Of a DNA stretch of 64,000 nt, positions 18,945 through 26,828 are shown in pieces. Made by a program: the position numbers and the translations under genes. The notes under the pieces are model-generated. The model was not told the DNA's origin and did no database searches. It was given only the letters and a program-made list of their open reading frames with translations. Positions within the stretch are counted from its first letter, which is position 1. Every line of letters starts with the position of its first letter. The stretch comes from a bacterium (GTDB lineage Bacteria; Cyanobacteriota; Vampirovibrionia; Obscuribacterales; Obscuribacteraceae): contig JAGOSY010000009.1 in the NCBI GenBank assembly GCA_018062085.1, positions 124,001 through 188,000 of the forward strand, written 5' to 3'.

Positions 18945-18977
18945 ACCGCAGCCAACCAGGTTGCGGTTTTTTGTTTT
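18945..18977 (+). terminator. intrinsic terminator/attenuator directly before the AspRS gene
   Basis: The arms ACCGCAGCC and GGTTGCGGT form nine continuous pairs (one G-U) around a five-base loop, at 18945-18967. A T-tract with one G follows (18967-18977). The AspRS ribosome site GGGAG begins right after it, so this hairpin sits inside the leader of the gene and would block it unless disrupted. GGTTGC at 18886-18891 can pair with GCAGCC at 18948-18953 as an antiterminator. Confidence 0.85.
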
Positions 18978-18987
18978 GGGAGAAATT

Positions 18988-20457
18988 ATGGTTACGTCAA
19001 TCAAACTAATAGAAGCGGCCAAGCTTTTAACGCAGTCATCGCAAGTCAGCGCACATGAATCTACAGCAACGACCGGTAGCGATGCCACAAAACATGGCAG
19101 TAATATAGTTCGCATAAACGGCCACTTGCAATCAATGCGAGACCTTGGCCAAATTATGTTCTTAATTGTGCGTGACGCCTCCTCCACCATTCAGGTAGTG
19201 GTAACTGAAGCAGCCTTGCAAGAGCAACTGCGACTATTGACCAACGAAACCCCATGCTATTTCGAAGGCTATTTGCAAGCACAGCAAGTGAAAAAGAGCA
19301 AAGAATCTACTCAAAAAGAATCAGCTCAAAAGGCAGCGGGAGAAAATCCTCAAACTGGCTCAACACCCATTTCTCAAACTACTGGTGTGGAGCTAGTGTT
19401 GGCAAGTGTAGAGCCGCTGGCCTCGGGCTTGCACGTCCCACCAATTGAGATTGGCAAACAAACTAAAATCGACAACTTGTCCACTTCGACATTGCTCGAC
19501 TATCGGCCACTAACCTTGCGCAACGAAAAAGTTAGGGCAATCTTCAAAATAGAAGCAGAAATACTGAAAGCCTTCCGCCACTATTTGAACGGCGAAAATT
19601 TCATTGAAATCCATTCGCCCAAAATCGTCGCCACTGGCACCGAAGGAGGAGCCCAGTTATTTAAAATCGACTATTTCGGAAGAACGGCTTATCTAGCCCA
19701 AAGCCCGCAGTTCTATAAGCAAATAATGGTGGGTGCCTTTGAACGAGTTTACGAAGTAGGACCAGTCTATCGAGCAGAAGAACACGACACCACTCGCCAC
19801 TTGAACGAGTATGTTAGCCTCGACATCGAGATGGGTTTTATCGAATCAGAACAGGACGTTATCGCCATGCAAATTGGCTTGCTGCGTCATGTAATGGAGC
19901 ATGTAAAAGAACATTGTCAAAAAGAGCTGGCGATGTATCAAGCAGTGGTGCCAACCATAGGCACCACACTGCCGCAAATTAGGCTAGAAGAAGCGCAAGA
20001 GCTTCTAGCCAGTAGATACGGATGGAAAAGCGCATCAGCTGACCTCGACGGCGAAGGCGAAAAGCTTCTCACTAGCCATTTTGAAAAGGAAGAAGGCATA
20101 GATATGGTTTATGTCACAGACTATCCGCACGCAATCAGACCGTTCTATGCCATGCCAGGCGCACCACTTGCCAGCGGCGAAGCCGGGTCGAAGAGCTTCG
20201 ACTTACTTTTTCGCGGCCTAGAAATCACCACCGGCGGTCAGCGTATTCATGAATATGAGCAACTACAACAGTCTATTGCCAGTCGCGGATTGAACCCCGA
20301 AGACTTCAACGACTATTTGCTTTGCTTCAAACATGGCATGCCACCGCACGGCGGACTGGCAATTGGCTTGGAGCGGCTGGCAAAGCAGTTGTTGGGCTTG
20401 CCTTCGGTAAAGCAAACGGCGCTCTTCCCGCGAGACATAAACCGCATATCGCCGTAG
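18988..20457 (+). CDS. aspS: archaeal/eukaryotic-type aspartyl-tRNA synthetase, possibly non-discriminating
   Basis: 489 residues from ATG 18988, which has GGGAG upstream; an in-frame TTG at 18961 lies inside the terminator. The N-terminal OB domain (VRINGHLQSMRDLGQIMFLIVRD as two strands) is split by a Lys/Ser/Gln-rich insert at about residues 90-125. The class II core follows: TGTEGGAQLFKIDYFGR, AYLAQSPQFYKQ, motif 2 VYRAEEHDTTRHLNEY, and motif 3 GGLAIGLERLAKQLLG, ending in LFPRDINRISP. This is the compact AspRS type of archaea and some bacteria, lacking the bacterial GAD insertion. Such enzymes often also charge tRNA-Asn; specificity cannot be decided here. Confidence 0.9.
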   Translation: MVTSIKLIEAAKLLTQSSQVSAHESTATTGSDATKHGSNIVRINGHLQSMRDLGQIMFLIVRDASSTIQVVVTEAALQEQLRLLTNETPCYFEGYLQAQQVKKSKESTQKESAQKAAGENPQTGSTPISQTTGVELVLASVEPLASGLHVPPIEIGKQTKIDNLSTSTLLDYRPLTLRNEKVRAIFKIEAEILKAFRHYLNGENFIEIHSPKIVATGTEGGAQLFKIDYFGRTAYLAQSPQFYKQIMVGAFERVYEVGPVYRAEEHDTTRHLNEYVSLDIEMGFIESEQDVIAMQIGLLRHVMEHVKEHCQKELAMYQAVVPTIGTTLPQIRLEEAQELLASRYGWKSASADLDGEGEKLLTSHFEKEEGIDMVYVTDYPHAIRPFYAMPGAPLASGEAGSKSFDLLFRGLEITTGGQRIHEYEQLQQSIASRGLNPEDFNDYLLCFKHGMPPHGGLAIGLERLAKQLLGLPSVKQTALFPRDINRISP

Positions 20458-20459
20458 CG

Positions 20460-20559
20460 GCCCGCTCCCGCCGAGAGTTGAAGGTCTAGCAGTGCATCTA
20501 GCTATCGGAGCGACCAAGATAGCTGTTAGATCTAAATTCTCGCAGTGGGAGCGGTGGGC
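20460..20559. repeat. 100-bp imperfect inverted repeat between convergent genes
   Basis: The outer arms GCCC/GGGC and GCTCCC/GGGAGC pair, then CGAGA/TCTCG. Inside these, AGGTCTAGCAG pairs with CTGTTAGATCT (11 pairs, two G-U), and CTATC/GATAG closes the tip. The whole region folds into one long bulged hairpin starting 3 bp after the AspRS stop codon. It may end transcription for the converging genes, but it has no T-tract. Confidence 0.7.
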
Positions 20560-20592
20560 TTGAAGTCACGAAAACCTCACCGGCGATAGCAA

Positions 20593-21837
20593 TTACTCGC
20601 TGATTGAATGTGCCTTGGAACTGGTGGCTACCTGGGACTTCCTTCCAACCAATTTTGACTGATTCAAATTCTCGGCAATCTGATCAATCAAGATTTTGCC
20701 ACCAGAGCCATTCATGTGCACTGGATCCTTGAAATTACTGGCGACAAATGTTTTACCATCGTTTAGATCCAGCAATCCGCAGCCTTGTTCAACAACTGTC
20801 TGCTTCAACAAGCTTAGATACTGATCGTATGAGCCTTGCGGCATCAAGGCCATATTGGCAGGAGTAAGAGGCATGTTGACCAGTAAAACTTCGACGCCCT
20901 CGGACTTCAACTGACTTATCATCCGCCTAAAATACTCAGTCTGAATTTTGAACATTGACTGATTGGCGCTCTTGAAGCGCTTCTTGTATTCACGACTATT
21001 GTCTTGCCAGGGATAAAAAGCATTAGGCCGTAATGCCACCATTCCCTCAGTCACTTCGGTGCCACTAAGAGCTGCATCCGGATTTGTATCGGGCTTAGTG
21101 CTAGAAGCCGCAACGGAGTCATTGCCCTGCTTGCCTCTACGCTCAGGACCAAGCAATTCAGTAACACGCATAGTAATTGCGTCACCGGCCATAACTTGAA
21201 TTTGCAGCCTTTTGCCTAGCAAATAAATGTACTTGTCAGCTAGATATTGACCTCTGTTGAAAATACTAGGCATCGACAAAGGCAAGAGCGAATCAATTTC
21301 GCTTTCTGTTTTATAGCGAGAAAAATAATGATATGCCGGTGTAGAAGCGGCGCACTCTACGCCAGAATCAATGAAATCGCGCAGCGACAAACCAAATATT
21401 GCCACCTTCGGTTTGCGCTCTTTAGAGAAAAGCGAACTGACAATCATATAGTGATCGGAAATCATGCCACCAGGCAAGGCGAAATTAAAACACTTGAGTT
21501 GCAGGCCGGTCTTTTCTGCAATTTTCGCTTGCAAATACTGCGAATAAGGATGGACAACCGGATCAATTGTGACATTAAGGTAGTCAGCGTCGCGACAGGC
21601 TGTGGGAATCATCATCAACGACGATCCAAACAGCACTGCATCTGGTGCCTGCGCTCCAGCCATAAAATCACGTGTGCGATGACTTTCCCAGGTGGGCTTT
21701 GTTGGGATGCGATCAACAGACATGGGACGGAGAGGTTGCCAAACAAACAGACCGGCATTGACCACGGCAAAAAGCCCCAAAGACAGTAAAAATACACTGC
21801 CTTTTGCTGTTCTAGAATTTGGCCCAGTCATTTGCAT
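20593..21837 (-). CDS. SGNH-fold membrane-anchored protein, MBOAT partner type
   Basis: 414 residues. One N-terminal membrane segment (VFLLSLGLFAVVNAGLFVW) is followed by an extracytoplasmic domain. The block I serine is in AVLFGSSLMMIP, and the block V Asp-x-x-His is DPVH in FKDPVHMNGSGG; VLLVNMPLTPANMALMP is a strand before the active site. It is paralogous to the gene at 25186-26685, which directly follows an MBOAT acyltransferase. SGNH proteins paired with MBOATs (AlgX/AlgJ- or DltD-like) help O-acylate extracellular polymers. Start ATG 21837 or 21831; no clear ribosome site. Confidence 0.75.
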   Translation of the reverse strand: MQMTGPNSRTAKGSVFLLSLGLFAVVNAGLFVWQPLRPMSVDRIPTKPTWESHRTRDFMAGAQAPDAVLFGSSLMMIPTACRDADYLNVTIDPVVHPYSQYLQAKIAEKTGLQLKCFNFALPGGMISDHYMIVSSLFSKERKPKVAIFGLSLRDFIDSGVECAASTPAYHYFSRYKTESEIDSLLPLSMPSIFNRGQYLADKYIYLLGKRLQIQVMAGDAITMRVTELLGPERRGKQGNDSVAASSTKPDTNPDAALSGTEVTEGMVALRPNAFYPWQDNSREYKKRFKSANQSMFKIQTEYFRRMISQLKSEGVEVLLVNMPLTPANMALMPQGSYDQYLSLLKQTVVEQGCGLLDLNDGKTFVASNFKDPVHMNGSGGKILIDQIAENLNQSKLVGRKSQVATSSKAHSISE

Positions 21838-21901
21838 AGGGCTAAGGCTAGCAGCTATTTACAACTTTATTCTGAGAGCCTGCTTAGCTTTAGCGCTTTA
21901 A

Positions 21902-22846
21902 TTAATTAAGACAGGCCTCGACGGCGTCAGCCATTTTGGCAGAGGCCCCATTAGCCAGCTTCAAGAAAAGCGATGGTTCAATTAACTCAAGTTCAAGCAG
22001 GCGCAACGAGCCATTGCCATCGGGAATAATGTCGACTCTGGCATATAGCGGCTTTTCGTTCAGTGCAGCCAGAGTTTTATAGCCAAAGGCAATCTCTTCG
22101 GCTGTGGCCTGAACCTGGGCCTCCCCGGCCTCTCCTGCCACAGCTAGGTGCTGAAAAGCAGTCTTGCGAATAGCATGACTAAATTCACCATCAATGAAAG
22201 CCAAAGCTCGCTCACCGTAGGTTTCTACTTCGGCGAGAAAGGGCTGCACCATGACACAGTAATCTCGAGCTAACTGGTTAATATGCTCTAGAGCAGAGTC
22301 TTGGCCAGCGCTTGTACTCAAGTCGAATTTTTTTACACCAAAAGTAGATAGCCCAATTGATGGCTTTACTACAACGACTTTGGCGAAAGTATCTGGAGTT
22401 GCACTCACAGGAGAACTACAAGTTGAAGAAGAACTGCCCGAATGAGACAGACTTTCCAGAATTTCTGCAAAAGAAGAGCGAGTAAGTTGGTCAGCACCCT
22501 CTTCTATGTAGTACGTGGGAACGCAGTCGATACCTCGCGCAGAAAGGTCTTTGAGATAGCGCTTATCAGAGTTCCACTGCACAAGCTCCCACGAATTTTT
22601 CAAAATACTATGGCCAGCAAGACTCTTCAGCCATGCCATAAACTCACTGTGGTGCAAATGGTAATCCCAGGTTGAACGCAAGACCACAAGCCGGGTTGAT
22701 TGAAAGGGAAAGGAACGATCACGCCAGTCAGCAAACGAGCAGTTGTAACCGCGCTTTCGCAAAATTTCGAGAGCGTCGAGGTCATCAGGATCGCCCTGCT
22801 TGAGATCACCATAAGTAACGAAAACAATGTCCAGAGCAGGTTTCAA
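21902..22846 (-). CDS. ATP-grasp family ligase
   Basis: 314 residues. The N-terminal domain carries VVLRSTWDYHLHHSEF and WNSDKRYLKDL, segments typical of RimK/DcsG-like ATP-grasp proteins. The ATP-binding part has VVVVKPSIGLSTFGV (Lys and glycine loop) and MVQPFLAEVETYGERAL. The end has ARVDIIPDGNGSLRLLELELIEPSLFL, with the metal-binding Asp/Glu residues. The reaction should join a carboxylate to an amine or thiol via acyl phosphate; the substrate is unknown. Start TTG 22846 is fixed by a strong GGAGGTG four bases upstream. A Ser-rich stretch (residues about 135-150) is an insert. Confidence 0.8.
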   Translation of the reverse strand: MKPALDIVFVTYGDLKQGDPDDLDALEILRKRGYNCSFADWRDRSFPFQSTRLVVLRSTWDYHLHHSEFMAWLKSLAGHSILKNSWELVQWNSDKRYLKDLSARGIDCVPTYYIEEGADQLTRSSFAEILESLSHSGSSSSTCSSPVSATPDTFAKVVVVKPSIGLSTFGVKKFDLSTSAGQDSALEHINQLARDYCVMVQPFLAEVETYGERALAFIDGEFSHAIRKTAFQHLAVAGEAGEAQVQATAEEIAFGYKTLAALNEKPLYARVDIIPDGNGSLRLLELELIEPSLFLKLANGASAKMADAVEACLN

Positions 22847-23282
22847 GATGCACCTCCGATATAGCGATTGAGCATTAACTGGATATTATCAAAAACGGAC
22901 CACTATTAACTTTCTAATCCGGACATACGCGCTTATACTTCTGTTACGTGGAGTCTTCATATTTCCCTAATAAATGAAGCACCTGATCGGTGCGACAGAA
23001 TTGTTTAGCGTGTATGAGGAAAACCTTGAATCAGTGCGATTTGAAAATTATAAGAGCCTGCTTCCCCCTAACCAAACTATCCACTTAGAGATCCCAGGGT
23101 ATCAACAATCGGCATCGCGAAATAGTCGCTGTTCTAGTGACTGTTTTAACACGCCCAATTAGAACAGTAAGAACTAGTACATATATAGCTAGAACGGACA
23201 TAGCTAAAACATAGCTAGCACTTAGCGAACTAGAACACTTTGTCAGACGGACTAGGATGAAAAACTTTGGAGGTTTATCCCT
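22847..23282. other. divergent intergenic region, no convincing gene
   Basis: 436 bases between the ATP-grasp gene (minus) and the thioredoxin-fold gene (plus). Around 23180-23236 there are short repeats of the TAGCTAGAAC / TAGCTAAAAC / TAGCTAGCAC type. The 62-codon ORF at 22974 has no ribosome site and no recognisable product, so I do not call it. Promoters for both flanking genes should lie here, but I see no strong -35/-10 pair. Confidence 0.5.
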
Positions 23283-23552
23283 ATGCGTATTGAACTCTTG
23301 TATACACCTGGTTGCAGCAACTACAAGAAAGCCCTCAGCACCCTTGAATACATCATTGCCGAGGAACGGCTACCGCTACCAGTTGAACTTGTCGAGAACT
23401 GCGCAAACGAAGAGGGAGAGCCAACGGTTCGTATAAATGGAGTATTGGTCAATAAAGCTGCGGCAAATTCGCAGCATTGTCTCGAGCATGTGCGTGAAGC
23501 GATCAGCCATAAGTGGCATGAAGTAAACCTGAGTCCTCTACTCACGGCCTAA
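23283..23552 (+). CDS. thioredoxin-fold mini-protein
   Basis: 89 residues. It begins IELLYTPGCSNYKKALSTLE, a thioredoxin-like beta strand, then one active-site-position cysteine (PGCSNY) and a helix. The cis-proline region follows as EPTVRINGVLVN. Only one Cys sits at the motif, so it is not a standard CxxC reductant; similar proteins are found near metal and mercury genes, but no such gene is next to it here. GGAGG lies eight bases upstream of the ATG. A strong hairpin follows the gene. Confidence 0.7.
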   Translation: MRIELLYTPGCSNYKKALSTLEYIIAEERLPLPVELVENCANEEGEPTVRINGVLVNKAAANSQHCLEHVREAISHKWHEVNLSPLLTA

Positions 23553-23573
23553 AGAAACGACGCTACGCAAAGA

Positions 23574-23604
23574 CAAAGAGATCCGCCAAAAGCGGGTCTC
23601 TTTG
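23574..23604 (+). terminator. 13-bp hairpin after the thioredoxin-fold gene
   Basis: CAAAGAGATCCGC pairs with GCGGGTCTCTTTG (one G-U) around a five-base loop, 21 bases after the stop codon. No clean T-tract follows, so it may be a weak terminator or an mRNA 3' stabiliser. Confidence 0.65.
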
Positions 23605-23719
23605 CCTATTCTAATTGTCTTTTAAAGGTGCAAGAACTTCGAGCCCGTTATCATTGACCTACGGCCCAATACGAGGGCTTGGTTTCCAATGCTTGATGCA
23701 TGCAAGTTGTAGCTTTCTA

Positions 23720-25183
23720 ATGCTCTTTAACACCTTACAATACGCTCTCTTTCTGCCGCTAGTCTTCGTACTGTTCTGGGTTAGCCCGCAGAAATGGCGC
23801 GTCTGGATTCTGCTGAGCGCCAGCTACATTTTCTACATGACCTGGAAGCCAATATTCATTTTGCTCATTCTTGGGCTGACGCTGGGCAATTACTATCTAG
23901 GCTTTGCTGTCCATAAATCTGAAAAATACAAAAAGTGCTGGTTAACCCTAGCGATAGTGCTTAATTTAGGCACCTTGGCATATTTTAAATATGCATACTT
24001 CCTCTGCGAAACAGCCAATCAATGCCTGCAGCCACTCGGACTGCCAGCGGCTAGTTTGCCATTCAAAATAATTTTGCCTCTAGGCATATCGTTTTTTGTT
24101 TTTGAATTCATTCACTATGTTGTCGATGTCTACCGCGGTCACCAACCAATTAAGTCTTTTCCCGCATTCGCTCTGTTTGCATCTTTCTTTCCCACACAAA
24201 TTGCGGGACCAATCAAACGCTTTCAAGACTTCATCCCCCAATTTCTTGCTCCAGCCAAACTTACTATCAAGCAATTTGATACTGCTATTTCACTCATTCT
24301 GCTGGGTCTATTCAAAAAAGTTTTAATTGCCGACAACCTCAGCTTCTTTGTGCAGGGCGGCTTCTCCCAACCGCAGCTCTTCTCAGGCTTAGATCTTTGG
24401 GTTTTCGCCTATGCCTTTGCTTTCCAAATCTATTTTGATTTTTCAGGTTATACAGACATCGCCCGTGGTTCGGCTAATTTGTTTGGCTACAAAGTACCAA
24501 TCAACTTCAACCTGCCGTACCTAGCTAGTAACATCTCTGACTTCTGGCGACGCTGGCACATTTCGCTATCTACCTGGCTAAGAGATTATTTGTTCATCCC
24601 CCTGGGTGGTTCAAGACTTAGCAAATGGCTCAACTACCGCAACCTGATCATCACCATGACTCTAGGTGGCCTCTGGCATGGCGCAGCTATGCACTATCTA
24701 ATTTGGGGTCTTTACCAAGGCATTTTGCTTGTGGCTCACAAAGAGTTTCAAGCTTTTAAAGAATCACAAGCTTGGCTCAAGAAAGCCTTTGAAACAAAGC
24801 TCGGGCAAGTAGCTTCAATAGTTTTGACATTCCATGTAGTCTGCATTGGCTGGGTATTTTTCAGAGCAGAAACCAATGCACTAGCCTTGCAAATGCTAAG
24901 CAAGATGCTGACTTTGGCCCCTACAATCGAACAAGTAGCTGGTCAAACAAGAGACGTGGCAATGCTGCTGCCAACAATTAACTACCCACTTATATATCCA
25001 TCAGTGTTTCTGCTATTGCCGCTGCTGGCCCTAGCACATATTGCCATGGGCTACATCAACAAAACCAATTTGATTGAGCGAGCCCCTAAGCTCGCTAAAA
25101 TCGCCTGGTGTTGTGCCATGATTTTTGTTGTCCTTGTCTTCTCTCCCGATAAATCGCCCCGATTCATTTACTTCCAATTCTAA
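23720..25183 (+). CDS. MBOAT family O-acyltransferase (AlgI/DltB/PatA-like)
   Basis: About 487 residues from ATG 23720 (MLFNTLQYALFLPLV, the standard start of this family); an in-frame start at 23615 would add 35 unlikely residues. It has many membrane segments. The signature SDFWRRWHISLSTWLRDYLF is followed by IPLGG, and GGLWHGAAMHYLIWG holds the conserved histidine of the MBOAT active site. These enzymes move acyl groups across the membrane onto extracellular glycans or teichoic acid. The next gene starts 2 bp after the stop and encodes an SGNH partner, as in alginate or cellulose acetylation systems. Confidence 0.9.
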   Translation: MLFNTLQYALFLPLVFVLFWVSPQKWRVWILLSASYIFYMTWKPIFILLILGLTLGNYYLGFAVHKSEKYKKCWLTLAIVLNLGTLAYFKYAYFLCETANQCLQPLGLPAASLPFKIILPLGISFFVFEFIHYVVDVYRGHQPIKSFPAFALFASFFPTQIAGPIKRFQDFIPQFLAPAKLTIKQFDTAISLILLGLFKKVLIADNLSFFVQGGFSQPQLFSGLDLWVFAYAFAFQIYFDFSGYTDIARGSANLFGYKVPINFNLPYLASNISDFWRRWHISLSTWLRDYLFIPLGGSRLSKWLNYRNLIITMTLGGLWHGAAMHYLIWGLYQGILLVAHKEFQAFKESQAWLKKAFETKLGQVASIVLTFHVVCIGWVFFRAETNALALQMLSKMLTLAPTIEQVAGQTRDVAMLLPTINYPLIYPSVFLLLPLLALAHIAMGYINKTNLIERAPKLAKIAWCCAMIFVVLVFSPDKSPRFIYFQF

Positions 25184-25185
25184 CT

Positions 25186-26685
25186 ATGACTGCTGACGAC
25201 AAACCAAAATCACTTCCAGCCACGCTACTAAGCAGTTATGTAGTCTGTGCCGCCTTGCTATTCGTTGGCCTTGAAGCGCTAGGCAGCGCCATCAATACTT
25301 ACTCACCCCAAACAATGGCCCTGAGCCCATACAAAAGCGCCAACCGCAGTTGGATATGGTGGAACGTTCGCGACTTTGATCGCCTCACAGCCGCACCAGA
25401 TATAGTGCTGCTCGGTTCATCTTTAATGATGGCACCACTTCACGGTGGAGACGCCGTACACTTGAACTCAGCGCAAAATGTGCCGCTGCATCACAAGAGC
25501 CAATTACTCGAAGACTTACTGAAAGAGAAATTCAAACGCAGCTATCACTCATTTGCCTTTGCCCTGGGCGGCGAAATGGTATCAGACGCCTGGGCCATCA
25601 GCGACACCATGCTTAAAGGTGACAGAAAACCGAAAGTCATTATCTATGGTGTAGCCCCTCGCGACTTCATGGATTCAGCCTTACCTTCGGCAGCATCAAC
25701 TGAAATCTATAAGTATATGAGCCGCATTGGTGACCTCTCTGCTGTAGACAAAGATGCCTACAGTTCATTCTGGCAACAAGGCGAAAATGCTTTGGGCAAA
25801 ATAAGCTTTACCTACAAACATCGACCAGACTTTCTCTACATTCAACATCGCTGGGCCAAAGAGCTGTTTCGAAAACTACTGGGCTACAAAGAACTTGAAC
25901 TAGTCAACTCGCCTTACCATGTGCGCAAGCAAGCATTTTCTGAACTACCAGAAGATAACGGCCCTGGTTCGCTCTTTGTTGACCCCCCCGGCCCAGCGCA
26001 AGAGCCATATGAAGCCAATCTAGATGAATATCGCTTCCGCTATCGTAAAGTCAATCTCAAACAATTCAATACTCAGCTTTCATTCTTAGAGCGACTTTTA
26101 GTACTGAGCGAGAAAGAAAACATTCGTGTGGTCTTGGTCAATATGCCTCTGACCGAAGACAATATCAACTTGATGCCGCCCGGCTTCTACCAAAATTATC
26201 TAGATAAAGTGACGGCCTTGACCACCAGCCACAAGGCGCTTTTGCTCAACCTCAATGACCCGAAAATCTTCCCGCAAAAATATTTCACAGATTCAGTGCA
26301 CTTAAATGCCCGGGGCGGCGAACACTTCTTCCAAGTCTTGGCCGATAGACTAAAAGCAGACCCAGAGACAGCAGCAATTATTAGTCAGGCTGGTAGCAAG
26401 AAAGAAAACGAAGCGACAGGAAACAAGGGTGAACAGGCGAGTCTGGCAAACAATATGCAACCTAAACTAACCCGTAAATTCCTGGAAGAATTACCCAAGG
26501 ATGCCACCGTTGACGCCATAATTAAAGAGGCCGGTCAACCCCATGGTGATATTGGTTCAGGTATTCATATTTTGACCTTTCCCCTGGCAGATGGCGGCTG
26601 GGCACTGGTTGGCACGCCCGATATGAAGAGCATCATGTACATTCACTATCAACTTCTCGAACCTAAGAGTGGTTTTGAGAAATAG
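25186..26685 (+). CDS. SGNH-fold MBOAT partner protein
   Basis: 499 residues, paralogous to the minus-strand gene at 20593. One N-terminal membrane segment (LSSYVVCAALLFVGLEALG) anchors an outside domain. The nucleophile block is IVLLGSSLMMAP, the shared VLVNMPLTEDNINLMP segment follows, and the DxxH is DSVH in FTDSVHLNARGG. It differs from the paralog by a C-terminal extension of about 100 residues with a small beta module (HILTFPLADGGWALVGTPD). It starts 2 bp after the MBOAT stop with no clear ribosome site, so it is translationally coupled. Likely role: acyl transfer to an extracellular polymer. Confidence 0.8.
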   Translation: MTADDKPKSLPATLLSSYVVCAALLFVGLEALGSAINTYSPQTMALSPYKSANRSWIWWNVRDFDRLTAAPDIVLLGSSLMMAPLHGGDAVHLNSAQNVPLHHKSQLLEDLLKEKFKRSYHSFAFALGGEMVSDAWAISDTMLKGDRKPKVIIYGVAPRDFMDSALPSAASTEIYKYMSRIGDLSAVDKDAYSSFWQQGENALGKISFTYKHRPDFLYIQHRWAKELFRKLLGYKELELVNSPYHVRKQAFSELPEDNGPGSLFVDPPGPAQEPYEANLDEYRFRYRKVNLKQFNTQLSFLERLLVLSEKENIRVVLVNMPLTEDNINLMPPGFYQNYLDKVTALTTSHKALLLNLNDPKIFPQKYFTDSVHLNARGGEHFFQVLADRLKADPETAAIISQAGSKKENEATGNKGEQASLANNMQPKLTRKFLEELPKDATVDAIIKEAGQPHGDIGSGIHILTFPLADGGWALVGTPDMKSIMYIHYQLLEPKSGFEK

Positions 26686-26708
26686 TGTACATACAACTAT
26701 TTCTCAAA
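26674..26708. terminator. 13-bp hairpin overlapping the SGNH stop codon
   Basis: TTTGAGAAATAGT pairs with ACTATTTCTCAAA at 26674-26686 and 26696-26708, with a nine-base loop. The TAG stop (26683-26685) is inside the 5' arm. No long T-tract follows. Confidence 0.6.
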
Positions 26709-26727
26709 TACCAATAGCTCTAGGCAG

Positions 26728-26771
26728 AGCTTTTGTAAACTAGGTGTATATACACCTAGTTTACAAAAGCT
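26728..26771. repeat. 44-bp perfect palindrome
   Basis: All 22 base pairs match around TATATA: the left arm starts AGCTTTTGTAAACTAGG and the right arm is its exact complement. It lies 43 bp after the SGNH gene and 57 bp before the next one. A perfect palindrome this long could be a dimer-binding site, a bidirectional terminator or a cruciform-forming site; the sequence does not say which. Confidence 0.95.
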
Positions 26772-26828
26772 GATAGCACCAGAGAAGAGAAGATTAGATG
26801 AAATCGGAGATGTGCAGGAATTGATAGC

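Noticed and set aside
18700..18987. T-box riboswitch upstream of the AspRS gene
   Set aside because: The conserved T-box antiterminator sequence (GGTGG then ACCGCG) is absent; the codon-rich leader ORF explains the terminator better.
20520..20540. GTTAGAT at the 3' side of the long hairpin, resembling an integron attC core site
   Set aside because: It lies inside the hairpin and lacks the matching outer RYYYAAC box; no integrase or cassette is near.
22974..23162. 62-codon plus-strand ORF between the ATP-grasp and thioredoxin-fold genes
   Set aside because: No ribosome site, no recognisable product, and it lies in a repeat-rich AT region.
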